A stretch of DNA of 64,000 nucleotides from Plantago major (lineage: Eukaryota; Streptophyta; Magnoliopsida; Lamiales; Plantaginaceae): positions 20,712,765 through 20,776,764 of the forward strand of contig CM048840.1 in NCBI GenBank assembly GCA_026545765.1. Reading direction: 5' to 3'. The translations under genes and the position numbers were made by a program. This document shows positions 51,940 to 62,817 of this stretch, piece after piece. The notes beneath the pieces are model-generated. The model worked only from the letters and a program-made list of their open reading frames with translations, was not told where the DNA came from and searched no databases. Position 1 is the stretch's first letter, and each line of letters starts with the position of its first letter.

Positions 51940-52805
51940 TAGCCATGAAGTTTGGCTTCATTTAAGGTAGTTTGCTTGTTCACATGAGAAAGAACAGCTG
52001 ACTTTAATTTTTCTCGAAGAAATAAATGTAACACGCAGAGTACATATCATGTTCTTTTGGCATCCTAGGAAAGCAAGTGCAGTTGACCCGACGAACCACT
52101 CTAGGGAATTTAAACTTGAAAGGGAACTTCTTGAAAGATATCTATAGTTACTTTACGTGCTTTTTCACTCACAGTTTATGTGCAATATGGGTTTTTATCC
52201 CACTTGAAGGGATGGGTGTGTTACTGTTACGTAATTCGCAAAAGGCCAGTAATATTCAGAAATCAACAGGGTGGAAAAGCCAACGTTCTCTTTTCATTAT
52301 GCGAAATATTCCAGAGGCAGAACATTTGGAGCATGTAACGCCTAATTACAGTAATCAATCAGGTCATTGGAGTCAGATGTGATCTACACAGGATCCAACA
52401 AATATTTAAACATTGCTTTGCAGTTTACATTTCCACTTCAATTGTACCACAAGCGTCTCTATCACTAAACTGCATTGACCCAGTAAAGTAAACTGTGAGC
52501 TGTTTTCTTGACAAAATGTCACAGAGCCTTAATTGCTCCAAATACAAAGCTAATACAATTTCAGGTATTGCATCGTCCGGCAACCTACAAATGGATGGCA
52601 ATGCAGCAATACTAATTATATTTCTCAAAACAGAAGCAATTACCTTTCATCAGCTGTCAGCACAAAGATATTCTCTTCACCTGCCGACCATATGTAGGCA
52701 TCTCTGCTTACACGAGATGCAATCACATGTTACAATTATTATTACATCTAACAACACATTATTTGAAGTAATAAAGATAAGACATCTTAAATCCAACCTT
52801 GCCAT
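51940..52805. other. Intergenic plus PDX2 3' UTR
   Basis: The upstream region of the root-cap-family gene lies at the left. About 52430-52805 is probably the 3' UTR of PDX2 on the minus strand; a 68-codon frame inside it (52425-52628) shows no family features. The two genes are arranged tail to head, about 0.95 kb apart. Confidence 0.5.
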
Positions 52806-55800
52806 TTATTCCCAATACTGTTGAAATATCGGAAGTTCATACTTAGGTGGCTCATAATTGCTTGATTTCTTGCAAGTCAAGGAGAAGCTACTTGATACAT
52901 CTTCACTTGGGTCATCCACCATCTTTAAGAAATAACTGTGCCTGAAAACAATTTCTCACAGTTAGAAAGCTAACGAGGAAACATATCTCATTTGAAAAGT
53001 ATAAGACAAGTACCATCGAGTATCTGCAGTCAGTTCCGGGTGAAAAGCAGTTGCTAGCAAATTTCCCTGCTTTACAGCAACAATTACTTTCTCAGACCCA
53101 GCACTGTCCTGAAGAATATAATCACCAAGAATGTTAAAATGATATAATGGCATGTATTCACCCACCAAAAAAAGGAGCAGCATAAAATTCGTTTTTTGCA
53201 ATATATCTGCTTAAAGAACAATCTGGCTGAAAAGGGAAATCCCATGAGAACTGAGAATCTCCATTTAATTTTTGTATGGAAAAAGACAAGGAATAGAATG
53301 TTCTTTACGAGTTCAAATACAATTACTCTAGATTCTCTTCATCTATTCTATCTATCTGTACTATCTAAAAGCAAACTATCCAAAGGTAGTTGTGACACCA
53401 AATCAATTGGATTTTGACTAATTCAATTGATTTTGACTCGTTATAAAGAAGAAGAAGAAAAACAAATTATCCAATTATCTCACTTCATATTTCATGACAT
53501 GTCAATTTTCTTATTTTGTGATTTTCACATGCACTTTAAATACATGAATTTGCTAAAATATGATTAAATTAAATTATTATTTTTAATCTTGACACATTGA
53601 TTTTGATTTTTGATAACATGCACAATTATACTAGTCTGCCAGAAAAAAAAATGCAAATAATTATTCAGAAGGATAAAAGTATAAAATAACACAGCAGATT
53701 ACACATATAGCTCTTACTCTACACAAGACCAGCAATAAACATGCATATCTAATTAGATAGTGATGCTCATAATTTTAAAATACATACAACATTCTACATG
53801 ATTGAAATAGTGAATTATTAAAAGCACCATAACCTGGGGCGAAGCCAGACTTCTAAAATAGAGAGGGCAAACTTGGCATGAGTCATATTTTTTGTTCCAC
53901 ATGATTCATCATTCATCATTAGAATGATTTCTTGCACTAATGCCACTAAAATCCAATGTTGGACTTCTAAACTTAATTCAGGATACATATTAACAGGATT
54001 CCTGAATGTCAAAATACACAAATATAGGCTAGAAATATTGTAATATCTCCAAAAGTATGACACCATTAGTTTCACATAACAACTTGAATAGCCTATATAG
54101 GTGACTAGGTGTTATAATAGTTAATTTTGCCACGATAAAACCAAACCTAATTCAAGTCGAGGATTTAATTCATCCCCATCCTATTGCAATTTATTTATGA
54201 GTAGTCGTTCTATGGACAATTGATTCATTAGCACTTTGCTCGTTTTTATTGATATTTATGTAACAAGAGAAAAGTTAAGAATTTCAAATTTATTGATATG
54301 CTAATTAGTTGGAAGAGGGTGAAAAGCATAACTTTGTTCTCTATTTGCAGGTTGCTGGTCGAAATTATATTTAACTTCTTTCAAACGAAGAAAAGTGAAT
54401 AAATAAAGAAGTGGAAGAAATAATTAATTTGTTTACACTAGATGTGTGAATATGCACACAACACTGTGGGGGTGGGGGGCGCAAGTGATAAAACAAAAAT
54501 AATTATAGCACAAGGATGAAATTAAGAATATTGGGTAAGAAGCAACCTCAAGGCACTCAGCGGCAGAACCAGACTTAGAAGTTTTGTCAGGAGCCGGAAC
54601 CTCTGCCAAAACTTGTACTCCCGGACCAACTTCAAGGATTCCAGGGGCTCGAATGAACACACCACGGAAGCTTGGTGGCCCTCCTTCTGTGGCTGCAATT
54701 TCTGGAACAGAAATCTCAGCCTCAAAACTTTGTAGCTGAAAAATAACATTGATTTAGATTATAGAAAACATTTAACGTGTGAAAATTTAAAGCATAGCAA
54801 ATGAAAATTGTGAATTTTTTGTAAAAATTAAAATCATGCTTTTCCTTGATATGAGAAAAATCGGGTTAAATGCAAAATACCCCCTGAGTTAATAAAAATG
54901 TGCGTGAAACCCCCTGAGTTAAAGAATTAGTACCAAACCCCCTTTAGTTATCAAAAAATGTGCGCAAACCCCTGAGTTAAAAAATGAGTCCCTGAGTTAT
55001 TAAAAATGAGCGCGAACCACCCCTGAGTTAACGAATCAGTTCCAAACCCCTGTGAGTTATTAAAAAATGTGTCAAAAAGCCCTTGAGTTATTTAAAAATG
55101 TGTGCAAAACCCCACAATCATTTTTTTTTTCGACGTATGAGGTACCCGTTATGACGACTAGGGATGTTCCATTACATTTTCCTACTCCAAATTAATGCGA
55201 CCATGCATGTGGACTGGATTTTCTTAATTTTAGTGTTTTATTTCTGCCTTCACTTTTTTCGTTTACATGACTACTACTTCCTCCGTCCTGGGAATAGCTT
55301 TCCATTTTGACATTTTGGATGTCCCAAACAAAACTTCCATTTCCATTTTTTGCAATCATCCATCCAATTTTAACATTAAATATACTCAAAAGTCTAGAAC
55401 ATACCTTGTGATTTACATACTAGTTCCTTGATTATAGATGTACTGAAAATCCGTTTTCGGATTAAGCCTGCTATCTCCATTTTTGCTAGCCGATTTGCTT
55501 AGGAGATTGTAGTAGGTTGTTTTTTACTTGGTTAGATTAGTCTTTTGGGTTGCCTGGACTTTTGTCGGCGTGTACTGATCTGTTTTGGAATGGAAAGTTT
55601 TTTCGGCTCCAAAAAAAGAAAAACCCCACTCACATTATTTTATCCAACTTCCAACTTTAAAAATCAATTTGAGGGACCCACTAGTACTATTTTATCCAAA
55701 AGTAATATATACCTTATTTTCCCCACCCAAAAAGTAAATGGGAAGCTATTCTCGGGACGGAGTAAGTAATAAATTGGTATAATCTGTCGATAAGTAGTGA

Positions 55801-58800
55801 TAATTTAATCGGTGTTATATATGGTTGTTGTTTATGTGTCTCAACGCTATATAACCAGTTGTGTGTGATTGTTCTATTGTTGATTTAACCAAAAACAAAA
55901 TGTGTAGAGTTTTAGTATTTTAATAGTTTAAATTACAATTGTTTTAATATTTCAAAAAATTTGGACTAATGAGTACACCTACTTTTGCATCATGTATATT
56001 CAGTATTAATGTGAAATGGGTATCATGGTGACCATCTAAGGCTCCTAAATGATCGCTCAGTGATAAAGGAGGAAGGGACTTTATAAGAATCTCAGGGGAA
56101 TTTCACACATTTTTAATAACTCGGGGGGTGTTTCGCGCACATTTTTAATAATTCAGGGGTTTCACACACATTTTTTAATAACTCAAGGGGGTTTGATACT
56201 AATTCGTTAATTCATGTGGGTTTTGCACCCATTTTTAATAACTCAGGGGCTCATTTATTAACTCGGGGGAGTTTCGCGCACACTTTTTAATAACTCAGGG
56301 GGTTTGATACTAATTCGTTAACACGGAGGGTTTCACGCACATTTTTAATAACTTAGGGGGTATTATGCATTTAACTCAAGGAAAATCCATTACACCCCCC
56401 GCGCGGTTGGCACACTCATTTAATTTATACTAATGTGATATGGAATTTCCTATAGTTTAGAACAATCAAGGCTTTCACAAAAAAAATCTCATGAAAATTT
56501 GATAGGACAAAAACTACTTATCTCAATGCTCCACTGAGATGGTCCTAATTTCGGAGAAGCGCATAAACTACTGAATTCTCTGGAAAAATAATGATTCCCA
56601 GAGTGCTCACAGAGCATAAACTCCTGGCTGATCTAGAACTCGTAGAAGGAAAATAATTGAACTGAAGTAAATTTTGGATAGGGAAGTATTCTGAATTTAT
56701 CCCACCTATAATTCTTTTTTTGTTATTGTAGAACTAGATTATGTAACTTATTAATATGATTATTTGAGGCATATAAATAGAACATAACCATTTGAAACAG
56801 TCTATTTATACTTCAAATGACACATTCATTCTTTGTTTGTTCCCGATTCATATAAAAGAGACTCTCAGCCACTCTCACTGATAGACATATGTACAGCTTA
56901 CTGATTTTATCAGACTTGTTCTTTAACTCCCACAGTTAATTAAGGCTCATATTAGATGATAAATTCAATAAAATATAGTTCCAGGTTACGATTCACAATG
57001 TAGAAGTATACCAATATAGGATAGAACAGAAAACCATAAAGCTTTATCATTCAAACAGTCAGTATCAGTTAAATAAAAAAGAATATAAGTTGCCTTGGGA
57101 ACAATCAGTTAGGGAAAAGATTTATTGGACTTGAATATGAATCACCATTAACACATTGCGCTGATGCTGCATAGTAAAACAAAAGTTTTGTGCTGTCACT
57201 GTCGGAGCAATTCTGATACAAGGTAGAAAAATCTAATGAAGTACCTGACTGCCGAAGTAGTTACGATGCACAGTACAATTAAGACCACCAATTAGCTCCT
57301 GTCCTCCAGTTTTCACCCCTGAAAATAGACATGCCATAAACTTAACAACCAAATAATATATGCACCTCATTTTAAAAGTTGTAGGAACCATCTAACAGGG
57401 ATATTTGACAAACTGAATCAGCATTACTGCACATCAAAGTGATAATGATAGGGACTTACCAGTTGCTTTATCAGCCAAAAAGATGAGGCCTGCACATGTT
57501 CCCCAAACTGGCTTTCCCATCTGGACGAATTCCCTCAGTGCGGGGAACTGTAATTGCAACAAAAACATCAGATGTGCTCATTCTCACCCTAATTGACACG
57601 TGGTAGGAAACGTATTGTGATATGACAGCGACAACTATGGTGCCTGAAATAAATATTCAAAAACAAAATATACAATTTCTGTCCTGTTCTTTCCTGTGCC
57701 TTGTGTTGCCTGTACTAAGACAAGTATATAGTTTGCTATTTGGAAGTTGAAAGGACCCATAAGGGATTCAGTTCAGCACTTTCCTTTACCTAACACCTTC
57801 CACCTCATCAGGACCTATGTTACCTGGACTCTTCAATTCCCCTTTCATACCCGTGTCGGACACTCTGACACGGGTATTTTCTCATGAAATAGCTGGGTCC
57901 AACTCCCCGATACACACACCCATGTAGGTCACTTGGTGCCTAGTCTGGGTAACATAGTTCTCACCCTAATTGACGCGTGGTGGGAAACATCAACTTACAA
58001 ACTCCAGGATACACCAGACTTGTCATACTTCTAATATCAGGCAAGCCAATAACTACTCCGTGATAGCTTATAGCCTGCTTATTTTTACCATACAGCTTCT
58101 AATTACTGCATATTCAGATTTCATCTCTCGCGCTATTCTTAAATATAATGCTTATCATGTCAATTCAAGAGCATTTTCATGGGTTTTTATAAACCCCCTA
58201 TGAGTGTACTGTTATGCTGGTTGATAAATGCATTTATTTCAAAACAATCAAAAACAATTTCAGTAACCACTACATCATCAGCACAGAAGCTAGAATCATC
58301 TTCATCATCAACAGCACTATCAGAATCACTTGCCAATATCAACACTCAACGTCAGCAAACGCACTGGTTGTTAAACGCCAGGCATACTTCTAGAGGACAA
58401 TGAGACATTGTCATAAACTCACAAGTCATAACAGTCACCTCATCATGTGAAGCTTCTAAACCAACACTCCCCTCACTCGTGGGCTCATTTCAACCTCTTA
58501 GGGAGGCCCAACGAGTGGATAATTAATATGGGTGAGATGTTGACGGTGGGATTCGATCCCTAAACCTTGAGGTTCATATGCATGAAAGAATTCCATCTCA
58601 TCTACAAGCTCGAACTTGTAGAGAGGTGTGGAATCTAGCCATTTATATTAATACTCTAATACTCCCCTGCACTCGTTGCAGATTTCAACCTCTTTGGGAG
58701 TCCATTCGAGTGGAAATTTAATATGGGACGGAGATTGTCTCCGTGGAAATTCGAACCCAGGTTGGGCGTGAGCCAGAGGCTCTGATGCACGATAGAATTC

Positions 58801-59314
58801 CATCTCATCTAAAAGCTCAAACTAAGAGCTATCTCATCTGCTCAAACTTATAAAGATGTGTGGAATTAATCCACTTATATAAATTTATCTAACATATTGG
58901 TGTAGCTTAAATTAGTTGTATGCTTCCGAATTCTAATCATCGAGTAGAACAATATACAGATACATGAATCTGAATATCTGATAGCCAGATTTCACAATTC
59001 TAAACTAAATGCCAACAAAATAGAAAAAAAGGTCAGTTACCAGATTATGAAACTCAGCGAGCTTGGCCATGGTGGTGCTCTCTCCGCCTGGAATAATGAG
59101 AGCGCTCACATTCTGTAGCTGATCTGGCTTCTTTATCTCCACTCCTTTTACTCCAATTCTCCTCAGTGCTGATCAGGTCACACGCAGAAAAGCTCAGTTA
59201 TCAGTTATGAGAATCACAAAGTACAGATGTGTGTAGAAATGAGAGATGAACAAAATTGATACCTGCTATGTGTTCGTTGAAAGATCCCTGTAGAGCGAGA
59301 ACGCCAATAGCCAT
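52806..59314 (-). CDS. PDX2: PDX2, glutaminase subunit of pyridoxal 5'-phosphate synthase (7 exons, 253 aa)
   Basis: PDX2 is a class I glutamine amidotransferase: it frees ammonia from glutamine and passes it to PDX1, which makes pyridoxal 5'-phosphate (vitamin B6) in the cytosol. Exons: 59314-59263, 59168-59041, 57547-57460, 57318-57245, 54735-54547, 53108-53014, 52941-52806; all introns are GT-AG and the 762-nt coding sequence stays in frame. Start: [22 protein letters not shown] is at residues 45-48, the nucleophile Cys78 in WGTCAGL, and His200 and Glu202 in FHPELT, so the triad is complete. End: TRWHSYFLKM ... LPIFQQYWE. Length agrees with Arabidopsis PDX2 (about 255 aa). Introns 2, 4 and 5 are long (1.4-2.5 kb) and two of them hold mobile elements. 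No sign of decay. Confidence 0.96.
53109..54546. other. PDX2 intron 5
   Basis: AT-rich, 1438 bp. No mobile element ends could be identified. A small GAAGAAGAAGAA run lies at about 53448. A GT/GGGGTGGGG run lies at about 54467-54480. Confidence 0.6.
54863..56376. mobile_element. Foldback-type element with repeat arrays at both ends, in PDX2 intron 4
   Basis: The left end GGTTAAATGCAAAATACCCC and the right end (reverse complement GTTAAATGCATAATACCCC) are inverted partners. Behind each end lies an array of diverged 30-60 bp units built from CCCCTGAGTTATTAAAAATGTGCGC-type words: about 54880-55110 at the left and, inverted, 56085-56370 at the right. This head-to-head arrangement is typical of foldback/MULE-like non-autonomous elements. 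The centre holds a Stowaway and unrelated DNA; no transposase is present. Confidence 0.75.
55277..55762. mobile_element. Stowaway-type MITE inside the foldback element, with its own insertion
   Basis: Ends CTTCCTCCGTCCTGGGAATAG and CTATTCTCGGGACGGAG are inverted and flanked by TA (55275-55276, 55763-55764). About 55395-55620 interrupts it with DNA ending GGCTCCAAAAAAAGAAAAA, which looks like a 5'-truncated LINE 3' end with a short A-rich tail. That inner piece is tentative. Confidence 0.75.
56400..57244. other. Rest of PDX2 intron 4
   Basis: AT-rich intron DNA with no recognisable element. Nothing supported. Confidence 0.5.
57815..57957. mobile_element. Short MITE in PDX2 intron 2
   Basis: Terminal inverted repeats CTATGTTACCTGGACT and AGTCTGGGTAACATAG bound 143 bp; the centre contains GTGTCGGACACTCTGACACGG, itself a hairpin. 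I recall the type CTATGTTGCTCGGACTCTTC with CCGTGTCGGA from many asterid genomes. It has no coding. Confidence 0.75.
58430..58900. repeat. Two diverged copies of an ACTCCCC...GGATTCGA type repeat in PDX2 intron 2
   Basis: About 58460-58680 and 58665-58890 share ACTCCCCT.CACTCGT, TTTCAACCTCTT.GGGAG, AATTAATATGGG, ATTCGA.CCC, TGCA.GA.AGAATTCCATCTC and GTGTGGAAT in the same order. It resembles a common short interspersed repeat of dicot genomes. The class (SINE or MITE) is not clear from these copies. Confidence 0.65.
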
Positions 59315-59904
59315 TTGTTGATTTGATTTGATTGTACCTCGCGCAGAGAGAAGCGTACAAGCCGCCAAATGATGATTGGGTTTTTGGATGGACTAGTCAC
59401 TAGTCAGTCATTAGCTGGTCTATTTCGGCCCAAGTGGAAAATGATTATGAGTCGTGAGTTGGTCATGTGTCATGTCATGTCCAATCCGTTCGTGGTTCTA
59501 ACTTCTAAATCTCAAGGAACGGAACGAGAAATATCGAAAGTCGAAACGTCGCTCAACTCCAACTTAAAATATACTCTGCGAACTCTTGTACCAGAATTTT
59601 CACAATTGTACTAGAAACTATGTTGATAACATTTTCTTTCATAATATAAATTTTCTATATATGAGTTATAAGTAAATTGTGTTTAGAAGTTGACATGCAA
59701 TCTCATACGCTATTTTTTAAGTAGATTATCATACAAATAAATTGTAAGCTTCCACCGTTAACTCACGATTGATTTGTATAATGTGTACTCTATACTACAG
59801 GTGTATAGAGTGATTCATGTAGGTGGAATATGATATATCAGTCGGCCAGTGGTGATGTCGAAAACTTTATCCATTCAAGGCAAAAATTCACTAAAAGATT
59901 GATA
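59315..59904. promoter_or_regulatory. PDX2 upstream region
   Basis: About 590 bp between the PDX2 ATG and the long-TIR element, so the promoter must be short or include element DNA. The leader near the ATG (minus strand) is CAAATCAAATCAACAA, a good plant start context with A at -3. No strong TATA box was found; B6-pathway housekeeping promoters often lack one. Confidence 0.5.
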
Positions 59905-61650
59905 AAATAAAAATAATTTTTTTTTACACTTAAACATTTAGGTCCACTTTGAATTTACACTAAAACTTTTTTTTTAACATTCTGCACCAAAACCTTTCAA
60001 AAAAATTCTCCATAACACAAAGGTTGGACGGTGTTAAGTGTCCGTTAGCCAAAATTTTCAAATTGCACAAAAACCTTTACAAAAATTTGCACTCGCTACC
60101 GAAAACTTTTCTTATAATGTCAATTAATACTTATTATTCAGTTTGTATGATACTTTAAATGGTTATTTTCACGGTAAAAAGTGTCGTTGACTCATTGTGG
60201 ATGTAATTGCATTTTTTTATTAAAGGGGGTTTGCCGTTTGAGGTAAAGGATGAGTTATGTGGTTTTTTTTCCTATTTGTGCATGTAACTTTTTTACGTTT
60301 GGCTCGTGAATGTAATTAAGCGTATATCAAAGAAACTTAAATGACCAATTTTATGTAAGATTACCTAGTCTTTCTTCCTCCACGCATCATTTGATCATGG
60401 TCATCATAAATAGACCAGTCAAAGGTGTAGCTAGGCTATTGAACCTGGCTTTTATCATGTAGGGCGTGTTTGGATCATATGTTTATGCTACTCTATCAAA
60501 TATATATTATGTGCAACATTAAGCACTAGTACTACTAATAGTTAACAAATATGATAGGTTGATGATAATAATTTTTTGGATTCTTCAATAATTTACTTTA
60601 TTTGTGTAAACGTTGTTAATAACTATATTTAAGAGAGACATTTTTCCTATGTAGTAGTAGTTTTGAAGATGTTATGATAGTGACTCTTGATGAGATATAC
60701 AGAGCACAAAAATTAAGAGCCTCATTTGTCACATGGTAGTTCTGATTGGTTATTGTACTGTGTTTTGAACTTTGAAGCACCAACTTGTTTTATAGTCTCT
60801 ACTTTTTGTCAAAAATACATTTTTACTTTTTAATAACAAAATGCTAGAAAATGTGTCTGAAATTTAATTTTCAACTGTGGAAATGGTGGTTTATGAAAAT
60901 AAAGAACCCATGTCAGTTGATAGAGACAACGAATCCAGATTAAGAGTGAAGTATGCTATACCGTATAAGAGTTGGATGAACGTATACTAAATATATGATT
61001 CATTTCCTCAGTAGGACGATTGTATAAACTAAATATATAATTCATTTATTGATTAACTATGTAAATATATGATTAGTTTGAACTTGCTAGCACCTTTGAC
61101 TGTTTTTATTTATGATGATCATGATCAAGGTATGCATGGAGAACTAGGTGACCTTACTAAAATTAGACGATTTTAGTATCTTACTATACATGTTTAATTA
61201 CATGCATATACCAAGCGGAAAAAAGTTACATGCACAAATAGAAAAAAAAACACATGACACATCATTTACCTCAAACGGCAAACCCCCTTTGACAAAAATG
61301 AAATTACACCCACAATGAGTCAATGACACTCGTTGGCATGAAAAAAAAACATTTAAAGTATCATGCAAATTGAACAATAAGTATGGACTGATATTATAAG
61401 AAAAGGTTTAAGTAGCGAGTGCAAGTTTTTGTAAAGGTTATGGTGCAATTTGAAAATTTTGGCTAACGGACACTTAACACCGTCCAACCTTTGTGTTACG
61501 GAAAATGTTTTTGAAAGGTTTTGGTGCAAAGTGTAAAAAAAAGAAAGGTTTTGGTACAAAGTGTAAAAAAAAAAAAATTAGTGCAAACTCAAAGTGCGCT
61601 TGAATGTTTAATTGTAAAAAGAAAAAAAAAATCTCTAAAAATAATACTAA
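59905..61650. mobile_element. Non-autonomous element with terminal inverted repeats of about 0.5 kb
   Basis: About 59905-60450 and 61080-61650 are inverted copies: AAAGGTTGGACGGTGTTAAG with GTGTCCGTTAGCCAAAATTT at the left, and the reverse complement at 61450-61500. The match also covers AAAGGGGGTTTGCCGTTTGA and the stretch near CATGATCA...GGTCA further in. The roughly 0.6-kb centre (60450-61080) has no transposase. Long TIRs of this size suggest a Mutator-like origin. Exact ends and the target duplication are not clear because the outer ends are A/T-rich. Confidence 0.75.
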
Positions 61651-61937
61651 TAGAATAAAGGACACTATGGGATTCATACACATGACCGTACTTATAACAC
61701 TTGAGCAAACCATCACTCGAACAACGATACAATCTGCACCACAAGAATAATATACGACGGTTTCGGAAAATCTAGGCAAGGCATTTGCTATACCTTGCCT
61801 CTCCGTGGCTCCTCCGTTGCAACCAGTCCCAACCATGTTATATCTATCAAAATTCTACCACAACTGTAAGTTTGTAAGGTGTCATAAACTTTTAAATTTT
61901 AAGAAAAAACTATATTGTATGTTTTCATCAATATTAT
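61651..61937. other. Intergenic, no recognisable feature
   Basis: Single-copy-looking DNA between two elements. ATTAT (61933-61937) would be one half of the target duplication of the next element; its partner is off the window. Confidence 0.4.
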
Positions 61938-62761
61938 TGTTGATACAGAAATATGTCCGTATGCCACAGAAAAGGTCTCTAAACAAGATCACGGCTTAAC
62001 TAGCCAATTCAGTACTGGTCCGACCTCACATGGTCCGCCCAAAGTGAATCGACCAGTACGCCGAAGCCACTACTTCCCCACAGCTAGTCCGAGCTAGCTA
62101 AGGAAAGGACTTGTAAACCCGACTGTGTCAAGAGAGATGCCTAACGGACCGCAAGAGAGAACCTGACGCCACCATTACTCTAAGACCAGACGCGTGTATA
62201 AGAACCATCGAGATACTCGTGGACTCTTGGCTCGGACATCCAGAGTCACCCAAGGGCGATCAACCAAGGCATGTGTCCATCCGAGGGACTAACGCGACCC
62301 AACAAAGTGAAGATTTCCTCGGAGGGAAAAGGTCCAAACTACCTCCGTGCCCACTTATCGGTATTGGATCACTGTCCACTAATGGGCCATGGGCCAAATG
62401 TAGCATTGGTGTCCAAATCTGGATCGTACACTTGGCATCATCTCATGAGCTACCTCATGAGTATGTGATAACTATAAATACAGCACTAGGTCCAAGACCT
62501 TAAGGTAAGTAAAAGGCAATACTTAAACAATAACCTCCCTCATAATTATTACATTGAGAGCTTCCAACTCTCTCTTGAGTAAAGTCTCTTACCGGATTGA
62601 CACAGGCAATCCGGGCATCCAGTTCTAACCCCCCCACTTAGTCGTTTCAGGTGACTTGGTTCGGACGAGCAATCCATCGGACCTTCAAGTTGGAGGCGGG
62701 GTACAGACCGTGTTGCTTGTAGTAGTTTAGTTAGTTAGTGTTTGAGGTTTATCCCTCAGCA
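61938..62761 (+). repeat. 5' LTR of the second Tat-type element
   Basis: This 824-bp LTR has TG...CA ends, directly followed by the PBS. A TATA-like word, GATAACTATAAATACAGC, lies at about 62466-62483 and is the likely U3 promoter. Confidence 0.8.
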
Positions 62762-62764
62762 TTT

Positions 62765-62784
62765 TGGCGCCGTCTGTGGGAATC
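62765..62784 (+). other. Primer-binding site of the second Tat-type element
   Basis: TGGCGCCGTCTGTGGGAATC, the same as in the first Tat-type element, 3 bp after the LTR. Confidence 0.88.
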
Positions 62785-62817
62785 TTACAAAAAGCATCTG
62801 TGTTTCAAGTGAACCAA

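Noticed and set aside
52425-52628. 68-codon minus-strand frame after PDX2
   Set aside because: It lies where the PDX2 3' UTR is expected and shows no family features.
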